From Chloroflexales bacterium (lineage in GTDB: Bacteria; Chloroflexota; Chloroflexia; Chloroflexales; Chloroflexaceae), in the NCBI GenBank assembly GCA_013336035.1, contig JAAXUL010000282.1, forward strand, positions 1-8,774: 8,774 nt of DNA, read 5' to 3'. This document shows positions 1-5,788 of this stretch, piece by piece. The notes under the pieces were generated by a model. That model was not told where the DNA came from. It was given only the letters and a program-made list of their open reading frames with translations, and ran no database searches. Made by a program: the position numbers and the translations under genes. Each line of letters opens with the position of its first letter. The stretch's first letter is position 1.

Positions 1-2
1 CC

Positions 3-308
3 TCCGGTCGCTCCTCGCTTCAGCAAGCGCCGGGCGAGCGCTCGCCCTACCGCTTCCTCCTCGACGCCGTGCAGGCGGCCCTCGACAGCGGAGCCCTCGC
101 CACCCGTGAGGGCCTTGGGCTGGAGGAGATCGCCTACGGTGTCTGGGCCCTCGTCCACGGCATGGCGACACTCCAGCAGACCCACCTGCGCCAGCACGAC
201 GCCGACTTCGCCGCCATCGACCGGCAGGTGCTCGAAGCCTTCGTCCTGGGCCTGCCCTCGCGGCCGCGAGCGTCCCCGCCGAGCTCCACGCCGCCGAGGG
301 GCGGCTGA
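3..308 (+). CDS. TetR/AcrR-family regulator, C-terminal part only (cut by left window edge)
   Basis: The frame is open to the left edge and ends at TGA 306-308, so only the ligand-binding half is visible and the DNA-binding HTH would lie outside. The stretch AYGVWALVHGMATLQQTHLR followed by AAIDRQVLEAFVLGL matches the end of the C-terminal domain typical of WHG-type TetR repressors, which bind a small ligand and dimerise. Family-like sequence stops near base 257. The last 17 residues (PSRPRASPP... to GG) are low-complexity and are the out-of-frame reading of hydrolase sequence that starts at about 251. The regulator therefore seems to have been joined to foreign sequence and its natural end replaced. 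It may still be functional if only a few residues changed. A TetR regulator beside efflux and reductase genes would fit a local repressor, but that link is inferred. Confidence 0.7.
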   Translation, partial: SGRSSLQQAPGERSPYRFLLDAVQAALDSGALATREGLGLEEIAYGVWALVHGMATLQQTHLRQHDADFAAIDRQVLEAFVLGLPSRPRASPPSSTPPRGG

Positions 309-514
309 CGATGCCGCTGCTGGTGATCGCGGCTGGGGCGTGTGATGTCCCGGGGCTCCCGGCCGGCGCGTTCCAGCAGGCCGCCGCAGCCTTCGCCGCG
401 CGCCACCCGCATGCGGAGTACGTGCTCATCCCCGACGCCCCCCACTACGTCCAGGCCACCCACCCCGCGAGCGTCTCCGCGGCCATCGAGGGCTGGCTCG
501 CCGGCCTCAAGTAG
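251..514 (+). pseudogene. Alpha/beta hydrolase remnant, C-terminal third
   Basis: Frame 2 from about 251 reads PALAAASVPAELHAAEGRL, then MPLLVIAAG, then FAARHPHAEYVLIPDAPHYV, and ends WLAGLK at TAG 512-514. This is the last part of an alpha/beta hydrolase: the late strand LLVIAAG, and the catalytic histidine in PDAPHYVQATHP followed by the final helix. The nucleophile elbow GxSxG, the oxyanion-hole region and the cap are all absent. Upstream of 251 this frame reads arginine-rich shadow sequence of the TetR gene, so the hydrolase similarity starts abruptly there. An ATG at 311 would give a 67-residue peptide that could not be an active hydrolase. The best reading is a remnant left by a deletion that fused a regulator tail to a hydrolase tail. 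Confidence 0.6.
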
Positions 515-892
515 CGACAGATCTCCAGGAACAGGAGCAAGATGGATGCCGGGGCCAACGATTTCTCGCTCTTCTGGGCACGCGTGCAGCCCGAGGTGGT
601 ACGGATCGCCCGCGTCTGCGTCTACGACCGGGCCGGCCTGGGCTGGAGTGAGCCGAGTCCCCACGAGCGCACCAGCCCCACGATGGTGCGCGAGCTCCAC
701 ACGCTGCTGGAGCGCGCGGGGGAGCCAGGCCCCTACGTGCTGGTCGGGCATTCGCTGGGCGGGCTGAACATGCGCCTGTTTGCGCAGCAGCACCCCGCTG
801 AGGTCGTGGGTCTGGTGCTGGTTGACGCGGCCCACGAGGAGCAGGACCTGCGGCTCCCGCATCTGCGGGCCGCGGCTGCTGCGGCCAGCGGG

Positions 893-895
893 TAG
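893..895 (+). other. In-frame premature TAG in the hydrolase remnant
   Basis: Hydrolase-family sequence is readable on both sides of this codon in the same frame (AAAAASG before, FQALGRLSSLG after). The TAG is therefore a nonsense change, for example from CAG, rather than a natural gene end. The DUF4386 gene at the right edge uses TAG as its real stop, so recoding of TAG in this genome is unlikely. Confidence 0.65.
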
Positions 896-1203
896 TTCCA
901 GGCCCTGGGCCGGCTGAGCTCTCTCGGGCTGCTGGCCCTTGCACCGGGACAGATCCCGGGGCGCGACCTCCCGGACACGGCCGCGGCGCAGTACCGGGCG
1001 CTGCTGGCCTCCACGGGCACCTTTGCGGCAGCAGCGGAGGAGACGGCGGCGCTCGAGCGAAGCTTCGCCGCGGCGTGGGCAGCTGGCCGCAGCACGCTCG
1101 GCCCCTTCCCGGTGGTGGTGCTGAGCCGGGGCGTGGCCGAGCCGCTGCCGGGCCGCGCGCAGGCTGAGGCCGAGGCCGATGAGCAGATCTGGCGAGAGCT
1201 GCA

Positions 1204-1255
1204 GGGTGATCTGGCGGCGCGAGCGCCCACGGGCTCCCACATCGGGGTGATCTGG
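1204..1255 (+). repeat. 11-bp direct repeat at the hydrolase/protease junction
   Basis: GGGTGATCTGG occurs at 1204-1214 and again at 1245-1255, 41 bases apart. The first copy is in hydrolase sequence (QGDLA) and the second in protease sequence (GVIWF), in different reading frames. The similarity change falls between them at about 1240. Such a pair could mark microhomology-driven recombination, but an 11-base match this close in GC-rich DNA may also be chance. Confidence 0.4.
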
Positions 1256-1587
1256 TTCGTGTTCCACGTGCCGATCATGTTCGTGCCCAACAGCATCGCC
1301 GGCGGCCAGTCACTGGAGACGGCCCTGCCGTTCCTCGTCATCGTGCTCGCCGCCTCGGTGCTCATGACGTGGCTGTACCGCGGCACGGGCGGGAGCGTGC
1401 TCCTCCCCTGGCTGTTCCACGGCGCCGTCAACGCGTGGCCGAGGCTGGTCGGCGGCGCCGGCAGCGAGGCGCGGCTCATCTGGCTTGCGGCGGCGCTGCT
1501 CGCCCTCGCTGCGGCCGCCGTGGTGGTGCGGCGTGGGCCGGATCTTAGCTGGCCCATAGCTGATGGCTCCAGGTACGATTGCCGTGC

Positions 1588-2259
1588 TTAGAGACGTGAG
1601 GCCAGCGCCAGCAGGGGGGCAGGGTCGTGCAGCACCGGGCCATGACCAAAGCAGATCAGCTTCGGCTTCAGAGCGGCGAGCTTCTTGATGGACTGCCGGT
1701 TCAGGTGCGGGTCAGCGGTGAAGCGGACGGGCGGCTCGTGCAAGCCGCGCGCCGTGGTCAGCATGTGCATGTCCACCAGCACATCGCCGGCGATGAGCAC
1801 GCCGTCGCGCTCACGCCAGAGCGCCAGGTGGCCGGGGGCGTGCCCTGGTGTCTCGACGACACAGAAATCCTCGATGGCGTCGCCCTCGCGAAGGGTTCGC
1901 GCCACAGGCCACCCCGGCCCGGCCCAGTAGCGCTGCTGGAAGCGCGCCACGGGGTCTGCGGGGTTGGGGTAGGCGCGAGTCACCTGCCCGCTCTCGGCGA
2001 GCGCGCGCTCGGCCTCGGCGCACCAGAGGGGCACATCACGCGTCGCGCAGATGGCGGCACTGGCGCCCTGGTGGTCGGCGTGGGCGTGGGTCAGCACGTG
2101 GGCCGTGAGCGGTCGGTCGGCGAGCGCCGCCAGAAGCCCGCGGCGAGAGGCACGGATCCCGGCGTCGACGAGCACCGAGCCGACGAGGTAGGCGTTGATG
2201 GCCTGGCGCGGGACGAGCACGATTTGGGTGACTCCAGGAGCAATCGCAAGCGTGCGCAT
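1588..2259 (-). CDS. Metallo-beta-lactamase-fold hydrolase
   Basis: A 223-residue cytoplasmic-type protein of the MBL superfamily, which uses one or two metal ions to hydrolyse esters, thioesters (glyoxalase II type), lactones or related bonds. The ligand set is complete: THAHADH with H58, H60, D62 and H63, then H140 in ETPGHAPGHL, D159 in IAGDVL, and H206 in FGHGP. There is no signal peptide, so a secreted beta-lactamase is unlikely. The length suits a minimal MBL hydrolase. The exact substrate cannot be told from the sequence. It starts at ATG 2259, 36 bases after the MDR reductase stop, and is probably the last gene of that transcript. No clear Shine-Dalgarno precedes it (ACCCTTTT before ATG), which suggests weak or coupled translation. 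Its TAA shares four bases with the convergent stop of the plus-strand remnant. Confidence 0.9.
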   Translation of the reverse strand: MRTLAIAPGVTQIVLVPRQAINAYLVGSVLVDAGIRASRRGLLAALADRPLTAHVLTHAHADHQGASAAICATRDVPLWCAEAERALAESGQVTRAYPNPADPVARFQQRYWAGPGWPVARTLREGDAIEDFCVVETPGHAPGHLALWRERDGVLIAGDVLVDMHMLTTARGLHEPPVRFTADPHLNRQSIKKLAALKPKLICFGHGPVLHDPAPLLALASRL

Positions 2260-2270
2260 AAAAGGGTTGT

Positions 2271-2284
2271 CCAGTCTAGACAGG
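2271..2284. promoter_or_regulatory. Imperfect palindrome centred on GTCTAGAC, candidate operator
   Basis: CCAGTCTAGACAGG contains the perfect 8-bp palindrome GTCTAGAC (2274-2281) extended by CC/GG after one mismatch. It lies in the 36-base gap between the second MDR gene and the MBL gene. The symmetry suits a TetR-type dimer site and could give the MBL gene a separate control point. No promoter hexamers are obvious around it. Confidence 0.25.
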
Positions 2285-2295
2285 CTCCAGCCAGG

Positions 2296-3282
2296 TTAGC
2301 CCTGGCTGCCCTGCGCCACGGTGATGACGACTTTCCCGCGGGCGTGCCCGCCCTCAAGATAGCGGATCGCCTCAGCGGTCTCGCCCAAGGGGTAGCATCG
2401 GTCGATGATGGGCACGACCTTCCCCGCCTCAAGCAGCTCTTTCATCACCAGCAGATCCTTGCTGCTTGGCGTCGCCGAAAAAGACGCCAGCCGCCTGTGC
2501 CCACCCACCGATAGCAACGGCCCGAAGAGCAGCACCTCAAAGAGTTGAGCGCCGGAGCCGCCGACCATGACATAGCGTCCCTCGGGGCGCAACAGACGCC
2601 GGTAGGCTGCGAGCGGATGGTAGCCATGCACCGCGAGGATCAGATCGTAGCGCTGCGTGGCCCTCGTGAGATCCTCGCGCGTATAGTCGATGATGTGGTC
2701 CGCGCCGAGCGAGCGCACCAGCTCGACATTCCGCGTGCTGCACACCGCGGTGACCTCCGCGCCAAACGCCTTGGCGATCTGTACCGCGAAGGTCCCCACG
2801 CCACCCGATGCGCCGTTGATCAAGACCTGGTGCCCCGCCCGAAGCTTACCACCATCGCGGAGCGCCTGGAGCGCGGTGACGGCCGCCATCGGCACGGCTG
2901 CCGCCTGCTCATAGGTGAGATTGGCCGGCTTCAGCGCTACGGCTTGTTCAGGGACAGCGATGTACTCGGCGAACGCGCCGTTCCCCGATGCGGCGAGGTC
3001 GCCGTAGACCTCGTCGCCTGGCCGAAACTGCGTGACCTGGCTGCCCACCGCCTCAACCCGCCCCGCGATGTCGGCGCCGAGCCGCGGGTTGCTTGGCCTG
3101 AGCAGCCCGCCGACCAGCCGGACCAGGAACGGGTCGGCGCGCATGTACCGCCAATCGTAGGCGTTGACAGACGCCGCGCAGATCTTCACCAGCACCTCGT
3201 TGGCTCTGGGTGCAGGTTTTTCGACCTCTTCAAGCCGGAGCACATCTGGCGGGCCGTAGCGTGTATAGGTGATCGCTTTCAT
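2296..3282 (-). CDS. NAD(P)-dependent MDR oxidoreductase, zinc-independent quinone-reductase-like (paralogue 2)
   Basis: A 328-residue medium-chain dehydrogenase/reductase. These enzymes pair an N-terminal GroES-like domain with a Rossmann domain and reduce quinones, enones or aldehydes with NAD(P)H. The start is MKAITYTRYGPPDVLRLEEV, typical of the family. The nucleotide loop is NGASGGVGTFAVQIAK (156-171), followed by SLGADHIIDYT (191-201). The zinc-site cysteine near residue 40 is replaced (SVNAYDW), so a quinone-reductase or enoyl-reductase type is likely rather than a zinc alcohol dehydrogenase. The segment LILAVHGYHPL (215-224) replaces the usual LDAVG and marks a subfamily. The ATG at 3282 follows AAAGG with a short spacer, 21 bases after the four-TM gene. 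It is a paralogue of the gene at 7446-8420: I count 37 of 50 identical residues in the Rossmann core starting at GASG, much less elsewhere. The physiological substrate is unknown. Confidence 0.9.
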   Translation of the reverse strand: MKAITYTRYGPPDVLRLEEVEKPAPRANEVLVKICAASVNAYDWRYMRADPFLVRLVGGLLRPSNPRLGADIAGRVEAVGSQVTQFRPGDEVYGDLAASGNGAFAEYIAVPEQAVALKPANLTYEQAAAVPMAAVTALQALRDGGKLRAGHQVLINGASGGVGTFAVQIAKAFGAEVTAVCSTRNVELVRSLGADHIIDYTREDLTRATQRYDLILAVHGYHPLAAYRRLLRPEGRYVMVGGSGAQLFEVLLFGPLLSVGGHRRLASFSATPSSKDLLVMKELLEAGKVVPIIDRCYPLGETAEAIRYLEGGHARGKVVITVAQGSQG

Positions 3283-3303
3283 ACTTGCCTTTGCGAGATC
3301 ATA

Positions 3304-3780
3304 TTACCGCTGGGGGCCCGTTGCCGCTTCCGGGGGCGAAGCCGAAGGCTGCTTTGGAGTACTCGAGGTCATCTGCTTCCTCCACCGATCCCCGGGCGCC
3401 TTCACATACTGGTTGAATACGTAGCCCCACGGAATGGCGAGTGGGACCAACACAATACCCACGAGGTTGTTGATCAGTACTTCTTGAGCGTCCGGGGCTA
3501 ACTGCCCGGCAGACCATTGGGGGAGCGCGAACGCCAGAACCCATACAGCCTTCCACAGAAACTCGAAGAACAGTAGTGGCAGTATCTTGAGTGGGTAACG
3601 AATTCCCAGCACTGCCAAGAGCGCTAGCGCAGCGAGCACGCTGAGAACAACACTGCCCATGGTCGACAAGTTCGCAGGAGGATTGAACATCGCGGGCAAT
3701 TTAAAAACCCCCAACCCAATAGCCATGAACGCGTACATAGCTCTCAACACGTAGAGCCTGAAGGTCGATACTTCGGACAT
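3304..3780 (-). CDS. Four-TM membrane protein of unknown function
   Basis: A 158-residue integral membrane protein. Hydrophobic segments lie near residues 7-29, 42-60, 66-88 and 100-121, with a polar, proline-rich tail from about 128. The start is ATG 3780 (MSEVSTFRLYVLR), supported by AAAGGAG at 3789-3795 with an 8-base spacer. Longer upstream in-frame starts would overlap the previous gene and lack such a site. I cannot assign a named family. Conspicuous residues in the membrane region are the FKLPAMFNPP turn after TM1, FFEFLWKAVW in TM3 and NNLVGIVLVP in TM4. Charged E73 and K77 inside a hydrophobic stretch hint at a functional pore or binding site (inference). It sits 26 bases after DUF2306 and 21 bases before the MDR gene, so it is very likely co-transcribed with both. 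Confidence 0.8.
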   Translation of the reverse strand: MSEVSTFRLYVLRAMYAFMAIGLGVFKLPAMFNPPANLSTMGSVVLSVLAALALLAVLGIRYPLKILPLLFFEFLWKAVWVLAFALPQWSAGQLAPDAQEVLINNLVGIVLVPLAIPWGYVFNQYVKAPGDRWRKQMTSSTPKQPSASPPEAATGPQR

Positions 3781-3806
3781 CGTAGACACTCCTTTGCGTA
3801 GAAATC

Positions 3807-4541
3807 TCATACGGCTGCTGCCGTGCGGACCGGACGGGCCGGCCGCCTGCGGATGATCCACTCGGCCACTGCGAGGTTGATCACCCAGCCCGCGCCCATC
3901 AGCAGCGCGCGGCTGAGCTCGGTCGGCGGGTCAGCGAAGGCTGCCGCGACCATCCCGGTGAGCACCTGCGTGCCCGCCCCCATGCCGATCGCATAGCCGC
4001 GCAGCATCCAGTGGCCGTGCTGGACAAAAGCCCGCCGCCGGAGCGCAACGACACCGAGGAGAATGGACAAGAGCATGGCCGACCCGAAGAGCAGCCGCAA
4101 GCCATAGACGAGGGCGCCATCGTGGGCCGGCATGCGATAGAACAGGGTCATCCACAGCCCGGAGAGGGCGGCGAGCAGCCCGCTGGGGATCACCAGCAGC
4201 CCGGCGGCGCGGTGCCAGCCGTGCCGCCGACGACGCAAGCTGGGCACGAACTGGAAGGCGCCCAGGAGGGCATAGAGGGTGACGCTCACAATGTGCAGCA
4301 CCACCGGCAGGGGCGCGGCGAAGAAGCGCGCGTTGTCCGGCGTGACCTCCGCGCCGCCGGCCAGCTGGCTGAGGCGGAAGGCGCCGCCGGCGAGCGGAAT
4401 GGCGCTCAACAGGAACAGACCGGCGACGACCCACTTCGCTGAACCCGCTTTTGCTGGCGCTCCGGGTCGTCTCGGTTTCCCGCGCTCAGTACGCTGCGGC
4501 TCGTCGGGGGCGTGGCCTTCATCAAGGGCATTCGCTTGCAT
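3807..4541 (-). CDS. DUF2306-like six-TM membrane protein
   Basis: A 244-residue protein with a polar N-terminal tail (1-34) and about six membrane segments, near 36-56, 76-98, 113-134, 144-168, 180-203 and 211-230. The layout and the motifs RRRRHGWHRAAGLLV (103-117) and VQHGHWMLRGYAIGMG (173-188) resemble DUF2306 predicted membrane proteins. Histidines at 83, 107, 110, 175 and 177 sit at or near membrane ends. They could bind heme or metal, which is inference only. The start is ATG 4541, chosen for AAGGAG at 4548-4553 with a 6-base spacer. Upstream extension reads through the hairpin region and has no site. It follows the six-TM gene after 129 bases that hold two hairpins, and precedes the four-TM gene by 26 bases. 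Function is unknown. Confidence 0.8.
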   Translation of the reverse strand: MQANALDEGHAPDEPQRTERGKPRRPGAPAKAGSAKWVVAGLFLLSAIPLAGGAFRLSQLAGGAEVTPDNARFFAAPLPVVLHIVSVTLYALLGAFQFVPSLRRRRHGWHRAAGLLVIPSGLLAALSGLWMTLFYRMPAHDGALVYGLRLLFGSAMLLSILLGVVALRRRAFVQHGHWMLRGYAIGMGAGTQVLTGMVAAAFADPPTELSRALLMGAGWVINLAVAEWIIRRRPARPVRTAAAV

Positions 4542-4587
4542 GTTTAGCTCCTTGGGCTGATTGACGCTGTACCGTGGGCGGTTCGCC

Positions 4588-4609
4588 GCGCGCTCCGAAA
4601 CGAGCGCGC
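4588..4609. repeat. 8-bp perfect inverted repeat (stem-loop)
   Basis: GCGCGCTC (4588-4595) and GAGCGCGC (4602-4609) pair perfectly across a six-base loop. It lies in the leader of the DUF2306 gene, just downstream (in minus-strand order) of a second hairpin. There is no T-run, so it is not a classical terminator. It may serve RNA stability or attenuation, or be a GC-rich chance fold. Confidence 0.4.
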
Positions 4610-4619
4610 CAGGTGGTAT

Positions 4620-4647
4620 GGACAGGCGACCGTGTGGCCGTCTGTCC
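4620..4647. repeat. 12-bp imperfect inverted repeat (stem-loop) between six-TM and DUF2306 genes
   Basis: GGACAGGCGACC (4620-4631) and GGCCGTCTGTCC (4636-4647) flank a four-base loop. In the minus-strand RNA, 11 of 12 positions pair, counting one G-U, with a single mismatch. It begins 24 bases after the six-TM stop. No U-rich tail follows, so it is more likely a processing or stability hairpin than an efficient intrinsic terminator. Confidence 0.45.
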
Positions 4648-4670
4648 ACGCCCTGCGGTCTCCTGCGAGC

Positions 4671-5399
4671 TTACTCGGCGCCGCTGTGGCGGAGCGAGGG
4701 GCTTGTCGTTCCAGGGACGGGGTGCACGGCGTGCGCGCGCCGCTCCGACCAGAGTGCAAAGCCCAGCCAGGCTAGCGCGAACCCCACCGGCATCCCCGCT
4801 AGCCGCTGAATTGTGTGTGGGAGCAGCGCAGCCAGGGGGGTCGCCGTGGCCGCGACGGCAAGGAGAGCGGCCGGCCAGCGCGGCAGGATGCCGGCGCGGA
4901 ATGTCGCGATGCCAAAGAGCAGGCCGCCGAGCATATACAGGAGCCCGAGCACCCCATAGATCACAGGGAGAGCGCCAAGGTTTATCTCGCCGGGAAACCC
5001 GTTGAACATCCCCAGGAAGCTCTCCACATACCGCGGTGCCTCGGTCGCCAGCACCGGCAAGATAAAGGCTTCTGCAAAGATGTAGGCTGTCGAAAGCGAC
5101 CAGAAGAGGCTCAACATGAGGAAGCCGATCAGGCCCAGCCAACCGGCCTTCTCTACTTGTCTCGCGTAGAGCCCGGCAATGCCGAGCACGAAAAGGATGG
5201 ACATGGCCGTCTTTAAGGACAGGAAGATTGCCCATGTGCTGGTGGTGACTGATGAAAGAAAGTCAGGCGGATGGATCGGCTGGATGCCCGCGAAAATAAG
5301 CCCGGCCACCATCGCAGCTACACCGGTCCAACGGATAATACCCGCCGCTGTTGGTCGCATCGTCCGCTCCTTGCTGACAGCCTGCGTACGCGTGCTCAT
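4671..5399 (-). CDS. Six-TM membrane protein of unknown family
   Basis: A 242-residue integral membrane protein with hydrophobic segments near 20-40, 56-78, 86-106, 142-168, 174-194 and 200-217. A polar N-terminal tail (1-18) is followed by IRWTGVAAMVAGLIFAGIQPIHPPDF. Size and topology recall DUF4386-type proteins, which also occur at the right edge of the window, but the sequences do not look alike and I do not assign the family. The start is ATG 5399, with AAGGAG at 5408-5413 and an 8-base spacer. An upstream extension would run into the 90-residue gene and has no ribosome site. A second Met at residue 14 (MRPTAAG) is possible but less well placed. It lies 34 bases after the 90-residue gene, with a 16-bp palindrome in between. 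Function is unknown. Confidence 0.75.
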   Translation of the reverse strand: MSTRTQAVSKERTMRPTAAGIIRWTGVAAMVAGLIFAGIQPIHPPDFLSSVTTSTWAIFLSLKTAMSILFVLGIAGLYARQVEKAGWLGLIGFLMLSLFWSLSTAYIFAEAFILPVLATEAPRYVESFLGMFNGFPGEINLGALPVIYGVLGLLYMLGGLLFGIATFRAGILPRWPAALLAVAATATPLAALLPHTIQRLAGMPVGFALAWLGFALWSERRAHAVHPVPGTTSPSLRHSGAE

Positions 5400-5422
5400 G
5401 GGCTTATCTCCTTCTGAACGAT

Positions 5423-5438
5423 CGTGACACATGTCACG
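5423..5438. promoter_or_regulatory. 16-bp palindrome, candidate TetR-type operator
   Basis: CGTGACA (5423-5429) and TGTCACG (5432-5438) are perfect inverted arms around a two-base centre. The site overlaps the stop codon of the 90-residue gene and ends 23 bases before the six-TM start. Perfect short palindromes with TGACA/TGTCA arms are common as operators of TetR-like dimers. No good promoter hexamers are seen beside it, so an RNA hairpin role is also possible. Confidence 0.4.
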
Positions 5439-5706
5439 GTTTATTATCCGACCCGGCCCCCGGTTCGGGCTCAACCTGCACGACTGAGAGCAACGGTAGT
5501 CCGAGGTCGCGCACTTTGCGCAGCAAGCCATGCAGCGCGGCCTGATCCGCCACCAGGCCGGTTAACACTGTCTCGCCATTGTCTGCTCGCGTGATGGTCA
5601 GGCCGTCAAACCAGTCGGCCCAGCGGTCATCCAGGTGTCCCTTGAGGCGGATCTCGTACAGTTGGGGCTCGTCGTGATCCTTCGTCGATGGATGTGTTGT
5701 CTTCAT
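5434..5706 (-). CDS. Conserved 90-residue hypothetical protein (KGHLDDRWADWF type)
   Basis: A small soluble protein, 90 residues, with polar ends and a compact core: LYEIRLKGHLDDRWADWFDG (16-35), then LTITRADNGETVLTG (36-50), then DQAALHGLLRKVRDLGLPLL (54-73). The pattern suggests strand, helix, two strands, helix, strand, as in ferredoxin-like folds (inference from hydrophobic spacing). I recall near-identical short hypothetical proteins in Chloroflexota genomes, often beside DUF4386-like membrane genes, but cannot give a function. There are no cysteines, signal peptide or membrane segment. The start is ATG 5706, with GAGGGG at 5711-5716 four bases before it. The longer frame to 5811 runs into the terminator-like hairpin and is rejected. 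It is the first gene of the second minus-strand set. It could be a ligand-sensing or adaptor protein for the membrane proteins behind it, which is speculative. Confidence 0.8.
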   Translation of the reverse strand: MKTTHPSTKDHDEPQLYEIRLKGHLDDRWADWFDGLTITRADNGETVLTGLVADQAALHGLLRKVRDLGLPLLSVVQVEPEPGAGSDNKP

Positions 5707-5788
5707 GCTGCCCCTCGTCTCTGCCCCCTTGGATGAGCTTGCGTATCGTTGTAGGGGTTCGTTTCGTGTAGCTGCACAATACAAAAGA
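5707..5788 (-). promoter_or_regulatory. Likely promoter/leader region of the second minus-strand operon
   Basis: This is the only sizeable non-coding gap upstream of the 90-residue gene, between it and the terminator-like hairpin, and it is AT-richer than its surroundings. It contains TTGTGC (minus strand) and TACAAC separated by 20 bases, a poor sigma-70 match. It also contains the imperfect palindrome GTGTAGCTGCAC at 5766-5777, which could be an operator. Promoter location is inferred from context, not from a strong match. Confidence 0.3.

Larger units (their letters stand above)
542..1591 (+). pseudogene. Chimeric remnant: alpha/beta hydrolase (in-frame TAG) fused to CPBP intramembrane protease C-terminus
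   Basis: One frame runs from ATG 542 to TAG 1589-1591, broken only by TAG 893-895. Residues 1-117 are hydrolase: YDRAGLGWSE at 28-37, and the nucleophile elbow GHSLGG with Ser71. The first strands and oxyanion-hole region expected ahead of MDAGANDF are missing. After the stop the frame still reads hydrolase (FQALGRLSSLGLLALAPGQI, then VVVLSRGVAEPLPG, then DEQIWRELQGDLAARAPTGSH). At about 1240, before the catalytic histidine would come, it changes to IGVIWFVFHVPIMFVPNS, SVLMTWLYRGTGGSVL and LFHGAVNAW. These are the FxxxH-like and HxxxN motifs of the CPBP (CAAX/Abi) membrane protease family, with hydrophobic segments. The protease EExxxR motif is absent, so neither enzyme is complete. AGGAG at 533-537 could still start a 117-residue fragment at 542, and a GTG at 1112 lies in the second part. 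Confidence 0.75.

Noticed and set aside
134..1267. Long open frame on the minus strand opposite the hydrolase remnant
   Set aside because: Arginine/histidine/glycine-rich composition with no recognisable domain. The opposite strand carries clear hydrolase and TetR motifs, so this is a GC-driven shadow.
542..1591. Programmed TAG readthrough or recoding giving a functional hydrolase-protease fusion
   Set aside because: Both enzymes lack essential residues, there is no sign of a recoding element, and TAG ends the DUF4386 gene normally.
1627..2514. 295-residue open frame on the plus strand opposite the MBL hydrolase
   Set aside because: The MBL frame has all metal-binding motifs. The plus-strand translation has none and crosses two real minus-strand genes.
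2545..3501. 318-residue open frame on the plus strand opposite the second MDR gene
   Set aside because: It overlaps the MDR gene and the four-TM gene, has no coherent domain, and is a codon-bias shadow.
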